64,000 nucleotides of DNA from Liolophura sinensis (Eukaryota > Mollusca > Polyplacophora > Chitonida > Chitonidae), in contig NC_088299.1 in NCBI RefSeq assembly GCF_032854445.1, forward strand, positions 15,061,608-15,125,607, given 5' to 3'. The notes under the pieces were generated by a model that did no database searches, had not been told where the DNA came from, and saw only the letters and a list, made by a program, of their open reading frames with translations. This document shows, piece after piece, positions 22,110 to 31,839 of this stretch (within the stretch, counting starts at the first letter, position 1; every line of letters begins with the position of its first letter). The translations under genes and the position numbers were made by a program.

Positions 22110-22820
22110 TCCCACAACCTATGTTTTTTAGCCACACGCTTATATTCAGCTGTCTGTGAAATCCGTCATACTAGCAGCCAAAATTGCCTTTTCTGATTGA
22201 TAATGTTAAACGCAATAGGCCCGGTTTGGACGGTAAGAACTCATTACCTCGGGTGAGGTCATAATTATTAAAAACCCACTGGCATGCTGGATACTAAGCA
22301 GAGTTCAGTATGTTTTGACGGAGGGCGACACAAGATACCTAAACTGCTATCCACTATTTCTGACGCTGCCATATTCAACGTTGTTCACGTGTTTTAGTGT
22401 AATATGACCTTCATACATGAGTTGGACGTTAAAAAGTTCTGTTATAAAAACAATGTAGTCTATTCGCTGAGCTAGTAGTATAGGCTGTGGTAATGCATGT
22501 TACAGTGCAGATATTGTAAAACAAATTACTCTCCACGCCCATTGTCCAGCATGCCACTTTTTAAAAATAATTATGACGTCACCCGTGGCAATGACTTCTT
22601 GATGTTGAAATCAGTCTTTATGGAGTATGACATCATGAATTAGAAAAAGGTATTTTAATTGCACTCTCCTTGCAATAACATAAACATACAACATACCAAT
22701 GTTAAGAGCTTGTTGTCTTACGTGTCACTAACGAAAGGCAATTTTGATAGCAAATATGACTAATTTTACAGACAGCTGAATACAGGCAACAGGCTAAAAG
22801 AATTTAACTACATACGCTAT
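22110..22820. mobile_element. Foldback-type element with long inverted arms
   Basis: The left arm (~22120-22300) is repeated as its reverse complement in the right arm (~22545-22815). Compare GACAGCTGAATACAGGCAAC (22778) with CTTATATTCAGCTGTCTGTG (22138), GGCAATTTTGATAGC (22737) with AGCCAAAATTGCC (22176), and TAATTATGACGTCACCCG with CGGGTGAGGTCATAATTATT (22239). A ~240-bp centre separates the arms. There is no transposase-like ORF, so this fits a non-autonomous DNA transposon or foldback element. One arm recurs at 49120-49405. I could not define target-site duplications. Confidence 0.7.
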
Positions 22821-22875
22821 GCTACAAATGTCAATTTTGTAATGGTCCAAAAGGTAAGTTAACAACTTGCCATAG

Positions 22876-22958
22876 ACCCACCATGATGCTGGCCCCCGCC
22901 CCATAAGTGAAATATTCTTGAGTACAGTGTAAAATACGAATCAATAAATAAAATAAAT
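22876..22958 (+). mobile_element. SINE-A 3' fragment
   Basis: CACCATGATGCTGGCC, AAGTGAAATATTCTTGAGTA and an (AAAT)n-like tail. Confidence 0.85.
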
Positions 22959-23065
22959 CATGTAATAGAGTAGAGTCATTATGAACTAATGTAACTGGCT
23001 AAAATGGGCGACGTGAGTGAGGAGTTATGAGGCCTAGAATATACGCCCATTGTCCAGCTTAAATA

Positions 23066-23318
23066 TGGGGCCACCGCGGCCGTGGGGTTAGCACGCCAGC
23101 GCGGCGCAGTGACCCAGGAGCGTTCGCTGTGAATGACCAGTGACCAATGCGTTCTCTGTGAGCCGTACGTGGGAATGTCTACTAGCAACATGTGGATGTT
23201 CGTGGATTTCCTCCGGGCTCTGCTAGGTTTCCTCCCACCATAATGCTGGCCTTCACTTGTATAAGTGAAATTTCCTTGTGTACGGCGTAAAACACCAAAT
23301 AAATAAATAAATAAATAA
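23066..23318 (+). mobile_element. SINE-A, full-length copy with tRNA-like head
   Basis: The head GGGGCCACCGCGGCCGTGGG with GGTTAGCACGCCAGCGCGGC resembles the start of a tRNA. Then come CCGTACGTGGGAATGTC, GGTTTCCTCCCACCATAATG, AAGTGAAATTTCC and a long (AAAT)n tail. The B-box area is altered (TCTGTGAGCCG), so it is probably transcriptionally dead. Confidence 0.92.
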
Positions 23319-23799
23319 GTCAGCTTAAACTAAGTGCTGTCATTCTCTCCACTTATTTTACGTAGAAATAAAATCAAAGAGATTTGCTCTTGTTGCCTTT
23401 TATTCATTTCTTCAACAGAATTTACTGGAAATAGAACATCATAATGATTGGTAAAAAGTTCACTAAAGTAAGACATGTTCGCTATTTAACATGAATTACG
23501 TAATAGGTATGGGCCAATGATCATGATTAGCTGATTTTATGGACGGTCAGAAATTTCCGTGGAAGTTCGTGACCAGACTTGAGTCGACGAAGTGGCGTTC
23601 CTAGTTACAAAATGACGGACAAATCGAGTCAATGAAAGCGCTCATTCACGATCTGATGTTTTGCAAATCTGTGTAATTTTTGTTTGGCAATGTAAATTTC
23701 TGGATAACCAATAATTCATATGTAAGTTAATGATAACGATATGGACGTTGTATTACGGCCGAAAATAGGCAAGAAAGAGTTTATTTTATTAATACAAAA
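23319..23799. other. Unrecognised non-coding stretch
   Basis: No gene or repeat recognised. Confidence 0.35.
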
Positions 23800-24490
23800 C
23801 TGTGGCAATAGTCTTTACAATGAGTACAACTCTCTGGTAAGTAGATATGGACAGAGCTTTCAGAATCTCTGATGCTCTGCTTCATGATTGTGTCTATTTC
23901 TGCTTAACCCGGGGCTGGAGACAGTACATTCACCGTGTTGGATATGTGAACAGTTGCAATCAAAGAACAACTGAGATACATATTTTATTATCGACAACTT
24001 ATACTTTGGAATGGTACAGAGTTTGAATACTGATTTCGCCCAGTCGCCTAGAACTTGAGTCATTCGTACATGACTTAAAACTGTTGACTGCTTCTCTTTG
24101 CATGATTCCCTCCTATTTTTGTACTTATATACTTTCTTAGTTCTTTGGTAGTTTGTGTTAAACGTCATTTTGGGAATTGGCCTTGCGATTATTGACCCAG
24201 AACGTCCGTATGGGTTGACGACTGTTGTACGAATGTTTGTTTTCCATGCATAGACTCATAAACCAGTCGTTGGGAAATGCCTTTAAAGCTGACGTCTTTG
24301 TTAACACATCTTACATTTGGATAAGAGGTCATGATGGCATGGAGACCATCCCTCATTCTCTGGTTCCATTCATACCCTAAATTAATATGACCTCAAGGGA
24401 AAAGGGTAACAGATGTCTTCGGGCAACATTTCAAGACACTAGAAACATCCTGAGCCACTTGAAAACGATAAACAATCTAGTCTGGTAGTT
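23800..24490 (+). mobile_element. Decayed PLE tail, longest 3' region
   Basis: Begins in the RT end (Y-N-S-L-V-S-R-Y-G-Q-S coding sequence, 23820-23860) and runs through the 3' region (AACCCGGGGCTGG, GGATATGTGAACAGTTGCAA, then TTTGTGTTAAACGTCA). It continues past the usual end into 24270-24480, where translation gives G-N-A-F-K-A-D-V-F-V and N-N-L-V-W with intervening stops. This copy may show how far the element's 3' coding region really goes. Confidence 0.8.
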
Positions 24491-24504
24491 GTTTTATTGC
24501 AATG

Positions 24505-24625
24505 ATTACTTTGAACCATGATGCCGGGTATTCTAATCAACTTCTTTCCGCTTCAGCTGTTTCTTTTCGTCAGAGGGCTGTCACGTATCTACAGGTAATC
24601 TGACCATCGTCAATAGTTTTTGCAA
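24505..24625 (+). repeat. Dispersed block V
   Basis: TTTGAACCATGATGCCG, CTTCTTTCCGCTTCAGC, GTCACGTATCTACAG and CATCGTCAATAG recur in the same order at 27955-28085. Possibly part of a larger element that also holds blocks U and Y. Confidence 0.6.
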
Positions 24626-24919
24626 TTCGTTAAGGCCTGCAGAACTACACGAGAGAGAGGCGTAACTAAATGGAAACTGCCTTGGAGAACATTTTTACGC
24701 TTTTTCAGTTCGATAAGGTTTGCAAAACAACATGCTCTAAGAGATTTTTTATTATACTTCTTCAAAATCACAGTTCTTCGAAAGAACTTTGAGAAAGTAA
24801 AATCATCATCTTCTCAACACATATAAACAACTGATGATGTTGGGTAACTAAATGCCGTGTTGGTACCATTGAAATGATTTAATGTTACTGGCTACTACAA
24901 GTGATGGCAAATCATAGAC

Positions 24920-25085
24920 CAAGTATGTCTAATAAATTACAATAAACAATAGAATAAAACCCTAACTCCGATGAACTAACAAAAGGCCGTATTTCACTGG
25001 TTGCGTTTGGCCATTCATTTGCCAATAAGCACACTATCATCGCCGCCCTGGTTTTACTCTCAACACTGTAAGTTTTATTTATCTC
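24920..25085 (-). repeat. Repeat X
   Basis: GTCTAATAAATTACAATAAA, GGCCGTATTTCACTGGTTGC and CGCCGCCCTGGTTTTACTCT are the reverse complement of the X landmarks. There is an internal deletion relative to 42900-43225. Confidence 0.72.
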
Positions 25086-25139
25086 AGATCAAAAGCCTTT
25101 GAATGAGATCAAAGGCCATGAGGTTGTATAGGATGGGTT

Positions 25140-25345
25140 GTATAATTATAACTGTATAATTTATCACGGTTCAAGCATTTACATGAATAGTTACAATGAA
25201 ACTCTGACACTAAGACGAACTGATAAGAGGTCGTATTTCACCGGTTGCGTGTGACCATTTTCCAACAATCACACTGTCGTGGCTGCTCTAATTTGCTCTC
25301 TGTGCTCCATGTCTTTTATAGTTTTGTTTACATCCCAACAACCAA
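25140..25345 (-). repeat. Repeat X, second adjacent copy
   Basis: AAGCATTTACATGAATAGTT, GTCGTATTTCACCGGTTGCG, TGTGACCATTTTCCAACAAT and CACTGTCGTGGCTGCTC. It follows the previous copy in the same orientation about 220 bp away, so the two may be a tandem duplication. Confidence 0.72.
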
Positions 25346-25559
25346 GGTCACTAAATTATGTCTGTGATCCCTACATGTAAAATATTCTCCGACATATCTT
25401 TGCTTTGCTAAAACTCGTTCATAGTTATATACATATATGCGCCAATGTATATGTAGAAATGTACACGATGCCTTTTTGTCTCCTTAATGAGCTAAGCACT
25501 ATGTTGTTTAGATTATTGCAAAACCAACTCTTTTCTAACGTTCAACAAGGTGAGTTGTC

Positions 25560-25730
25560 AAGAGTAAGAATAATTCTGGATAAAAACAACTGCGCTCCGG
25601 GAATCTATTCTATTTGGCTAACACACGTAGTTCTCCGTGAAAAAAAAGACTGCTTGGAAGCACCAGTTTTATTTGTCATATACACTTAAATACATCTAAG
25701 GTCAGAGAAATCTATACTTTTAAACTCTTT
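25560..25730 (+). repeat. Dispersed block Y
   Basis: Shares TTCTGGATAAAAACAA, TCCGGGAATC, ACACGTAGTTCTCCGTG, GCTTGGAAGCACC, AAGGTCAGAGAAATCTA and TTTTATTTGTCATA with 28870-29070 and, more loosely, 31640-31830. The family is unnamed. Confidence 0.65.
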
Positions 25731-25746
25731 ATATTAGGGATTTTGT

Positions 25747-26455
25747 ACATTTCTGTATGTAGACATCTGGCACACGTAGGGCCACATTTCTGCATGTAGA
25801 CATTTGGCACACGTAGGCCTACATTTCTGCATGCAGACATTTGGCACGTGTTGCCCTACATTTCTGTATGTAGACATCTGGCACATGGAGGCCTACATTT
25901 CTGTATGTAGACATCTGGCACATGGAGGCCTACATTTCCGTATGTAGACATTTGGCACACGTAGGCCTACATTTCTGTATGTAGACATCTGGCACACGTA
26001 GGCCTACATTTCTGTATGTAGACATCTGGCACATGGAGGCCTACATTTCTGTATGTAGACATCTGGCACATGGAGGCCTACATTTCTGTATGTAGACATT
26101 TGGCACACGTAGGCCTACATTTCTGTATGTAGACATTTGGCACATGTTGCCCTACATCTCTGTATGTAGACATCTGGCACACTTAGGTCTACATTTCTGT
26201 ATGTAGACATCTGGCACATGGAGGCCTACATTTCTGTATGCAGACATTTGGCACACGTAGGCCTACATTTCTGTATGTAGACATTTGGCACACGAAGGTT
26301 TACATTTCTGTATGTAGACATTTGGCACACGTAGGCGTACATTTCTGTATGTAGACATCTGGCACACGAAGGTTTACATTTCTGTATGTAGACATTTGGC
26401 ACACGTAGGCCTACATTTCTGTATGTAGACATCTGGCACACGAAGGCTTACATTT
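25747..26455. repeat. Minisatellite, 37-bp unit, about 19 copies
   Basis: The unit contains ACATTTCTGTATGTAGACAT then CTGGCACACGTAGGC. Variants alternate: ATTTGG or ATCTGG, ACACGTAGG or ACATGGAGG. The array starts directly after block Y. The 71-codon minus-strand frame (26226-26441) is a product of the array. Confidence 0.97.
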
Positions 26456-26585
26456 CATTTCTATCCGCATAATATACCCGTAAAGAAAACCATTAGACAG
26501 GCACCGCAACACGTGTGCAAAGGTTTAAACGAAAGTAGCAAAAACGTAAGAACCCATTTTAGCCTGATGTATTAGTTCATGTAAG

Positions 26586-26669
26586 TGGGGTGGGGGGAAA
26601 CCGGGCAGAGCCCGGAAGAAACTCACAATCATCCGCCGGTTGGTGGAAGACCGTCCTCGGTACGGCTGG
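26586..26669 (-). mobile_element. SINE-A internal fragment
   Basis: GGAAACCGGGCAGAGCCCGG, ATCATCCGCCGGTTGGTGG and CGGTACGGCTGG. The tail is absent. Confidence 0.82.
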
Positions 26670-26694
26670 TACTTGAAATGTGAGCTCTGTAGAG

Positions 26695-27205
26695 TCATTA
26701 TATATTCTGTTAAATTCATGGAAGTTGGTGCTTTACATTTTGAGTCATGACCATCTCGTCAGCTTCAGTACAACATAGGAGGGTTAATCTGAAATAGGTA
26801 GGTATAAAATATAGAATATTGTCCTTGTGGGTGATCCACAAAAGGTGTCTCGGTGACCCCTTCTATCTATGAAGTTAACCTGCCTTTTGGAAGAAATGAG
26901 CTCGAAGGTATATTGTCATTAAAGAAAGAACAGAAAAGAAAGAATTGCAAAGGGATATCATTATACTTTCTATTTAAACAACACTGTCATACATCGCCGC
27001 TAGCTCTTATTCACTTAACACTAAAAAGTAATTGAAATTCACCTACCACTTATATTGGATGACCTTCAGTTACAGCTTGTATGGTCAGTAATTGAATACA
27101 ATATTCATTTCTCGTAGACATAGGCATGATATTGTAGGCAGAGAAGATCAGTCTTTGGGCCAATACTGGCTTCGTTTTATTGGCAAGTTGATATGAAGTC
27201 ATGGA
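26695..27205 (-). repeat. Repeat Z, internally deleted
   Basis: Aligned with 29215-29860: GTCTCGGTGACCCC, TTGAAATTCACCTACCACTT, GATGACCTTCAGT, GGCATGATATTGTAGGCAGA and ATTGGCAAGTTGATATGAAG. The ~150 bp present at 29590-29740 is missing here. Confidence 0.72.
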
Positions 27206-27214
27206 CCCGAACAG

Positions 27215-27420
27215 TTGCAAGTTTACCTCAGTTCGGGTTTTATTCCAACTGTTCATGTGGATATTAAATAGTATCCACTCAGACGCTAGCAAGCACCATG
27301 TCAAAGAGATAATTAGGTAAAAAAAGTAAATAAGGTGCATTACTGTTAACTGGTATGTAATAGATGTGATTGGTTTTAAAATTACTCAAAATACTGTGTG
27401 GGCTTAACACAACCCGGAAA
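27215..27420 (+). repeat. Repeat X, partial, next to repeat Z
   Basis: GTTTACCTCAGTTCGGGTTT, GATAATTAGGTAAAAAAAG and AAAATTACTCAAAATACTGT. It directly follows the Z copy. Confidence 0.65.
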
Positions 27421-27675
27421 ATTGTTTTCAAGAATACATACAAAATACATCCAACTATATCAGCATAAACTATACGTTTGCTGCCAAAGTATTTCTTCGA
27501 TAGTCTGTGTGGGAAAGTGAACGTCACAATAACCGTACGTTTGACCAGAAGTAAGAGGTGTTTGCTCTCCAACATGATTTACATTAAAGCTACTTTGTTA
27601 ACATAATCTGAACAACTATACAACGCTACTAAATGCTTGTTCAAATGGTATTGGGTTATTTTCTTACAGCGTGTC

Positions 27676-27759
27676 TTTATTTATTTGATTGGTCGTACTC
27701 ATGAATATTTAAATTATGCTGCGGCGGCCAGTACTATGATTGGAGGAAACCGGGCGCGC
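27676..27759 (-). mobile_element. SINE-A 3' fragment
   Basis: TTTATTTATTTGATTGGTCG, ACTCATGAATATTTAAATTA and TGGAGGAAACCGGGC, with a short deletion at the usual TTTTACGCC. Confidence 0.85.
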
Positions 27760-27954
27760 ACCTTTGTGATACTATACACTCTGAAGCTGAACTGCAGACC
27801 ATCATTTTTGTCTTTCCTATCATTCATATTTTGAATGAATATGAACGCCAAGGAAATTGACTGACAGATGGGTGAAAATACAGATATTGTGTAAAAGATG
27901 AATGGTCTGTCCATCAAACCAATACATTGTAGTTGTACTAATTACATTAATTAT

Positions 27955-28085
27955 ATACCTTGAACCATGATGTAGCGTGTTGAATCAAACTCTTTTCGCT
28001 TCGGCAGTCCCTTTACGTCATTGAGTTTGTCACGTAGATATAGAAAATCTGGCGATAGTCAAATAAATTCTTTTTTTCTCAATTA
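27955..28085 (+). repeat. Dispersed block V
   Basis: TTGAACCATGATGTAGCG, CTCTTTTCGCTTCGGCAG and TTGTCACGTAGATATAG, matching 24505-24625. Confidence 0.6.
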
Positions 28086-28389
28086 GATAGTTTTCTCAAA
28101 ATTACATGTACACAAGACAGGGGCGAAAAACCCCTTACATAACATTTTTTTTGCTTTAGGAGATTACTTGTTAGTTTTTCTGTGCGTTTAGAAATTACCG
28201 TTAATTGTGAACAGTTTCATCATCCTGGGAATCCGCAATGGTCCAGCGCTATCAAATCTTCACAAATCTGGTGTCCTCAGGCAAGTATTACATTACCATA
28301 TCAACCCTAAAAACTCTTCAGAAAGGCCCTTAAAACTTTATCCAGTGAAAGTGGGGTAATGCAATAAACTATAATGTAGCCAAATTTTT

Positions 28390-28575
28390 GTTAAGATCTC
28401 TTTGACTTTTTTGGCTGTCCTTTAACAGGGAGTGGCAAAGCGTGTTAGTAGTTGAGATAGAGGCAACTGGTTAATGAAGCCGTTGTTGTTGTATCGCTGT
28501 TATTGTGTGTAGCCTGTTATATGATCGGTAGCCTGATTCATATATAATTTATGTACGAGTACATGAATTGATGGA
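28390..28575 (+). repeat. Dispersed block U
   Basis: TAACAGGGAGTGGCAAAG, GTTGAGATAGAGG and GTTGTTGTTGTATC, then ACGAGTACATGAATTGATGG. The same words recur in order at 30595-30725. Confidence 0.6.
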
Positions 28576-28869
28576 AAAAAACGGACCAGGCGTAGAAAAT
28601 ACAGGCCTTTGTTGGTATTACAAATAGATTTATTTACAGCACAGTAACCAAAGCCTATAAGTTACGGTGTTATGCTTAGGTGTTATAGGCCCTGCGTTCT
28701 GTTACTCCTTTTCTGATATAACATTAGTTTCGAGTTGACAAATGTGTTAATTTAAAATGCATATGACACCGTGTTAGCCTAAAGTCGTTTTCTTGTTTGC
28801 TTCCTGTGCTAATTTATCTGATCATAATGGAGCTTCGTTGGATTATTTCATAATTCAACATGGCGACCA

Positions 28870-29070
28870 ACCGTGATCAAGAATAGCTTCTGGATAAACA
28901 AGTTCGCCTCGGGAAAATCTTTCACGCGTGTTGCTGTAACACGTAGATCTCCGAGAAAAAACAAAAGGTAATGTTACTTCTTGGAGGCATCGATTTTGTT
29001 TGTCATATTAATCGCAAAACATATTCAAGGTCAGAGAAATCTACTAATGTATTAACAATTTTATATACTT
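28870..29070 (+). repeat. Dispersed block Y
   Basis: GCTTCTGGATAAACAAGTTC, AACACGTAGATCTCCGAG, CTTCTTGGAGGCATCG and CAAGGTCAGAGAAATCTACT. It follows U in the same order as at 30595-31830, which suggests that U and Y belong to one element. Confidence 0.65.
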
Positions 29071-29214
29071 TCATACACACACGTTTCAGAGACCTAGGCG
29101 TATATGTTATTTCCAATCGCAGGACCAACCATCAAAATAAGCCCTGATATAGCTGTAGTTGTCGTTTATGTTAGCCAGGTGTATTGGTAGACATAACTGG
29201 AATGGAATTAGGCT

Positions 29215-30020
29215 AGTGTATATACTGCTACATTGACATAAAGTTGGTTTCTTACATTTTAAAGCATGACCGTATGGTATAACCCAGGAGTGCCAAATCT
29301 GAGGTAAAACACCTACGAAAATCTGGAACGTCCATGACAATGACATCTAGCAGATGTCTTGGTGACCCTTAATGTTTAGGATGGTAATCTGCCGGCTGGA
29401 ATAACTAGGATAGGCTGTAATCAAGTCTGCTGAAAGGTAATATCATTCCCATACTGAATGAGACACAGAAATGCGGCCTTCCTTGCCAGCTCTTATTCGC
29501 TAACTTGAAGCTGCTGGCAATGCCATGATTGAAATTCACCTACCACTTAAGTTTCGATGACCTTCAGTGTTTTTTTTTCATCTGACGAAGGCAGATTTGT
29601 GTTCTGATGTATTCACAGATAAGATATTAAAGTGTGGTGATGACTGAGCAAGGCTGTAAACTGTTATTAATCCCGTTGCCTTCCATCACTCCACGCCAGC
29701 ATGCAGGCTCAGGTGCGGTCTTACCGTGTGCACGGGCAGCAATTAAGTACAATCTTCATTTCTAATAATCGTAGGCATGATATTGTAGGCAGAGAAGATC
29801 AATCTTGCAGCTTCAACTAGCTTCGTTTTATTGGCAAGTTGATATGAAGTCATGATATAAAAACATTATCATTTAGACATCTGATTGCGTGGGGTTTCAG
29901 GATAGGTTAAATCGATTGAAGGTGAGCTTGCTAACTGAAGCCCTATATAGCATGACATATACATTGTTTATCCAGGTGAGAAAAGTGTGCAAAAGGGTTG
30001 TCCTTACAAAGGATATATGA
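29215..30020 (-). repeat. Repeat Z, longest copy
   Basis: Runs in reverse from GTCTTGGTGACCC through AACTGTTATTAATCCCGTTG, GGCAGAGAAGATCAATCTTG and GGATAGGTTAAATCGATTGA to ATCCAGGTGAGAAAAGTGTG. It covers all of the 20700-21240 copy plus an extra ~350 bp, so the family is at least ~800 bp long. No open frame or promoter could be seen. Confidence 0.72.
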
Positions 30021-30034
30021 GTCAGAAGGCCTGC

Positions 30035-30265
30035 ACTACACATCCAACTCACACTTATCAGCTTGAAGAGGAATAGCACTGGTCGGCCCGGTGTTAGTAT
30101 AATGTGACTGGGTGGGGCATCCAATCTGATGTCCTCGCCATGGCGCTCCAATGAGACAGCACTATAAAGATGTCGGCATTGGCGTCCTAAAAGGAGACAC
30201 CATCGTGACATTACGGAAACAATTCTGAACGCGACGTTAACTTCCAAACAAACCAAACTTTCCAA
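30035..30265 (+). mobile_element. SINE-C, 3' part
   Basis: GGTCGGCCCGGTGTTAGTAT, AATGTGACTGGGTGGGGC, GACAGCACTATAAAGATGTC, GGAGACACCATCG, and the tail GAACGCGACGTTAACTTCCA with AACAAACC. This is the best view of the SINE-C 3' end. Confidence 0.75.
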
Positions 30266-30594
30266 ACTTGAGCTGCCAATGTGTTTGATCATTTGTCCAC
30301 ATGTGTGTTATGGCTCTTTGTTGACACAACTTTACTAAATTTATTTCTCAGAATCAGTTGTTTAAGGGGACTCTTTATATTAGCTTTGAAGTGCAAGATG
30401 AAGCTAAAGTAAACTTTCTATTTATCAGCCAGATAGTAACACATTTCAGGTTGGCGATTTATCCAAAGCCCTCTCGTCTTTACAATGTTATGTCCACAAC
30501 TAAGTATCACACAATAACAGTGAACAGTTCAGAAACAAATTTAACCAATAAAAAGGCGTCTTTGTACACGACCGTAGTAGCCAATCGATATGTG

Positions 30595-30725
30595 TGAGCA
30601 CTAGTGCAATAAATTAACACAGTGTTTGTCATCAAACAGGGAGTGGTAAGAAGTGCAAAAGGTTGAGATCGTTGTTGTTGCATCCTTGGGTTCATAATCT
30701 GTGTACAAATACATCGATGGAAGCG
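30595..30725 (+). repeat. Dispersed block U
   Basis: AAACAGGGAGTGGTAAG, AGGTTGAGATCG and TTGTTGTTGCATCC, then GTGTACAAATACATCGATGG. Confidence 0.6.
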
Positions 30726-30879
30726 AAAAGCGCCGTCCTGAGGACAATGGTAAGGAAGAGTTAAGAAGGTGAAGTCAAATGAAAATTTATTCATATCTTA
30801 ATCTGACTGTTCTTTAAAGCCTTATTCAAAATTACAATGTCAGTTCTACGATGGACCTCTGCTGTACAGATGGAGGAGA

Positions 30880-31165
30880 CACATGGAGTAAAATATAATT
30901 AAGACGTATAGCATAGGGAGAAAAATCAGAGCAGCGACGACAGGATAATATCCGGCAAATGGTCACCCATATCAGTTTACCTCAGGGTTTAATTCTATTT
31001 GTTTATGTAAATGCTTGAACAGTATAAAATTACACGCCCCCTAGCACCATGGCTTAAGCAGAGTTAGGTAAAAAAAATGAAATGATCTTAATTGCAATAT
31101 AGACAAATACATTCCAAAATACTATGTTGTCACCACGATTAACATACAAAAACATTAAAACAATG
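30880..31165 (+). repeat. Repeat X, near full length, between U and Y
   Basis: ACATGGAGTAAAATATAATT, AGCAGCGACGACAGG, GGCAAATGGTCACCCATAT, GCACCATGGCTTAAGCAGAG, CTTAATTGCAATATAGAC and TACAAAAACATTAAAACAAT. It sits between blocks U and Y, where the 28390-29070 copy has no X, so X probably inserted into that larger element. Confidence 0.75.
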
Positions 31166-31639
31166 CGAAGACAGGTTAATAGCGAGTTACTGACCAACGG
31201 CAGACAAGACATGGGTAGGAAGCAAATGATCACCAACGAACTCTATGCAAGACGACACAAGTCGACGACATTTTGCTACAAAAGCCTCGAGAGGATTGAG
31301 GCAGGGAAGTCTTCAAACTTCCTTTTCCCAGATTGCCATTGTTCCCTGGTTCAAGATTATGGTCTCATCAATACGTAGCCTTTACATACAGGTGATGTGT
31401 GATAACCAGGTTGTTGTGGATGAAAAGCTCTGCCTACAGCGCAACAAAAACTAGAATCCAATAAATCATGGTTGTTATACTTTTGTGTTAAAGACTATGC
31501 TCTATTTGTGTTGACGGAAGTTAACAATCATTCGCGTTCTAAATGCCTTCCACGCCACGTTAGTCTGATTACTGGGGTAAAATATCACGTAGTAGAAGGT
31601 CTTTTTTTGGTTGTCTCACAATAAACTTTTTTCTCTCAC

Positions 31640-31830
31640 CATCAGCATGTACATCTGCGCCTCCGGGAAACTATTTCAAACATATCGCTGTAGCATCTAA
31701 CTATATCTCTCAGTCACAGAGATATCATAATTTTGCTGCTTGGAGCCTTCGGTTTAATACATTCAAGCTCAGAGAAATCAATTATTTAGTTACTTTGTTG
31801 TTATTGCAATTTTATATACCCAAAGTACCT
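31640..31830 (+). repeat. Dispersed block Y
   Basis: CGCCTCCGGGAAACTATTTC, GCTGTAGCATCTAAC, GCTGCTTGGAGCC, TCAAGCTCAGAGAAATCAA and TTGCAATTTTATATACCC. The most diverged of the three copies. Confidence 0.55.
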
Positions 31831-31839
31831 CTACCCAAA

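Noticed and set aside
26226-26441. Cys-containing repeat protein resembling a zinc-knuckle array
   Set aside because: It arises from the 37-bp minisatellite, and the Cys spacing follows the repeat period across frames.
25747-26455. Direct repeats with regular spacing, considered as a CRISPR array
   Set aside because: The units are contiguous, with no unique spacers, in a clearly eukaryotic context. It is a minisatellite.
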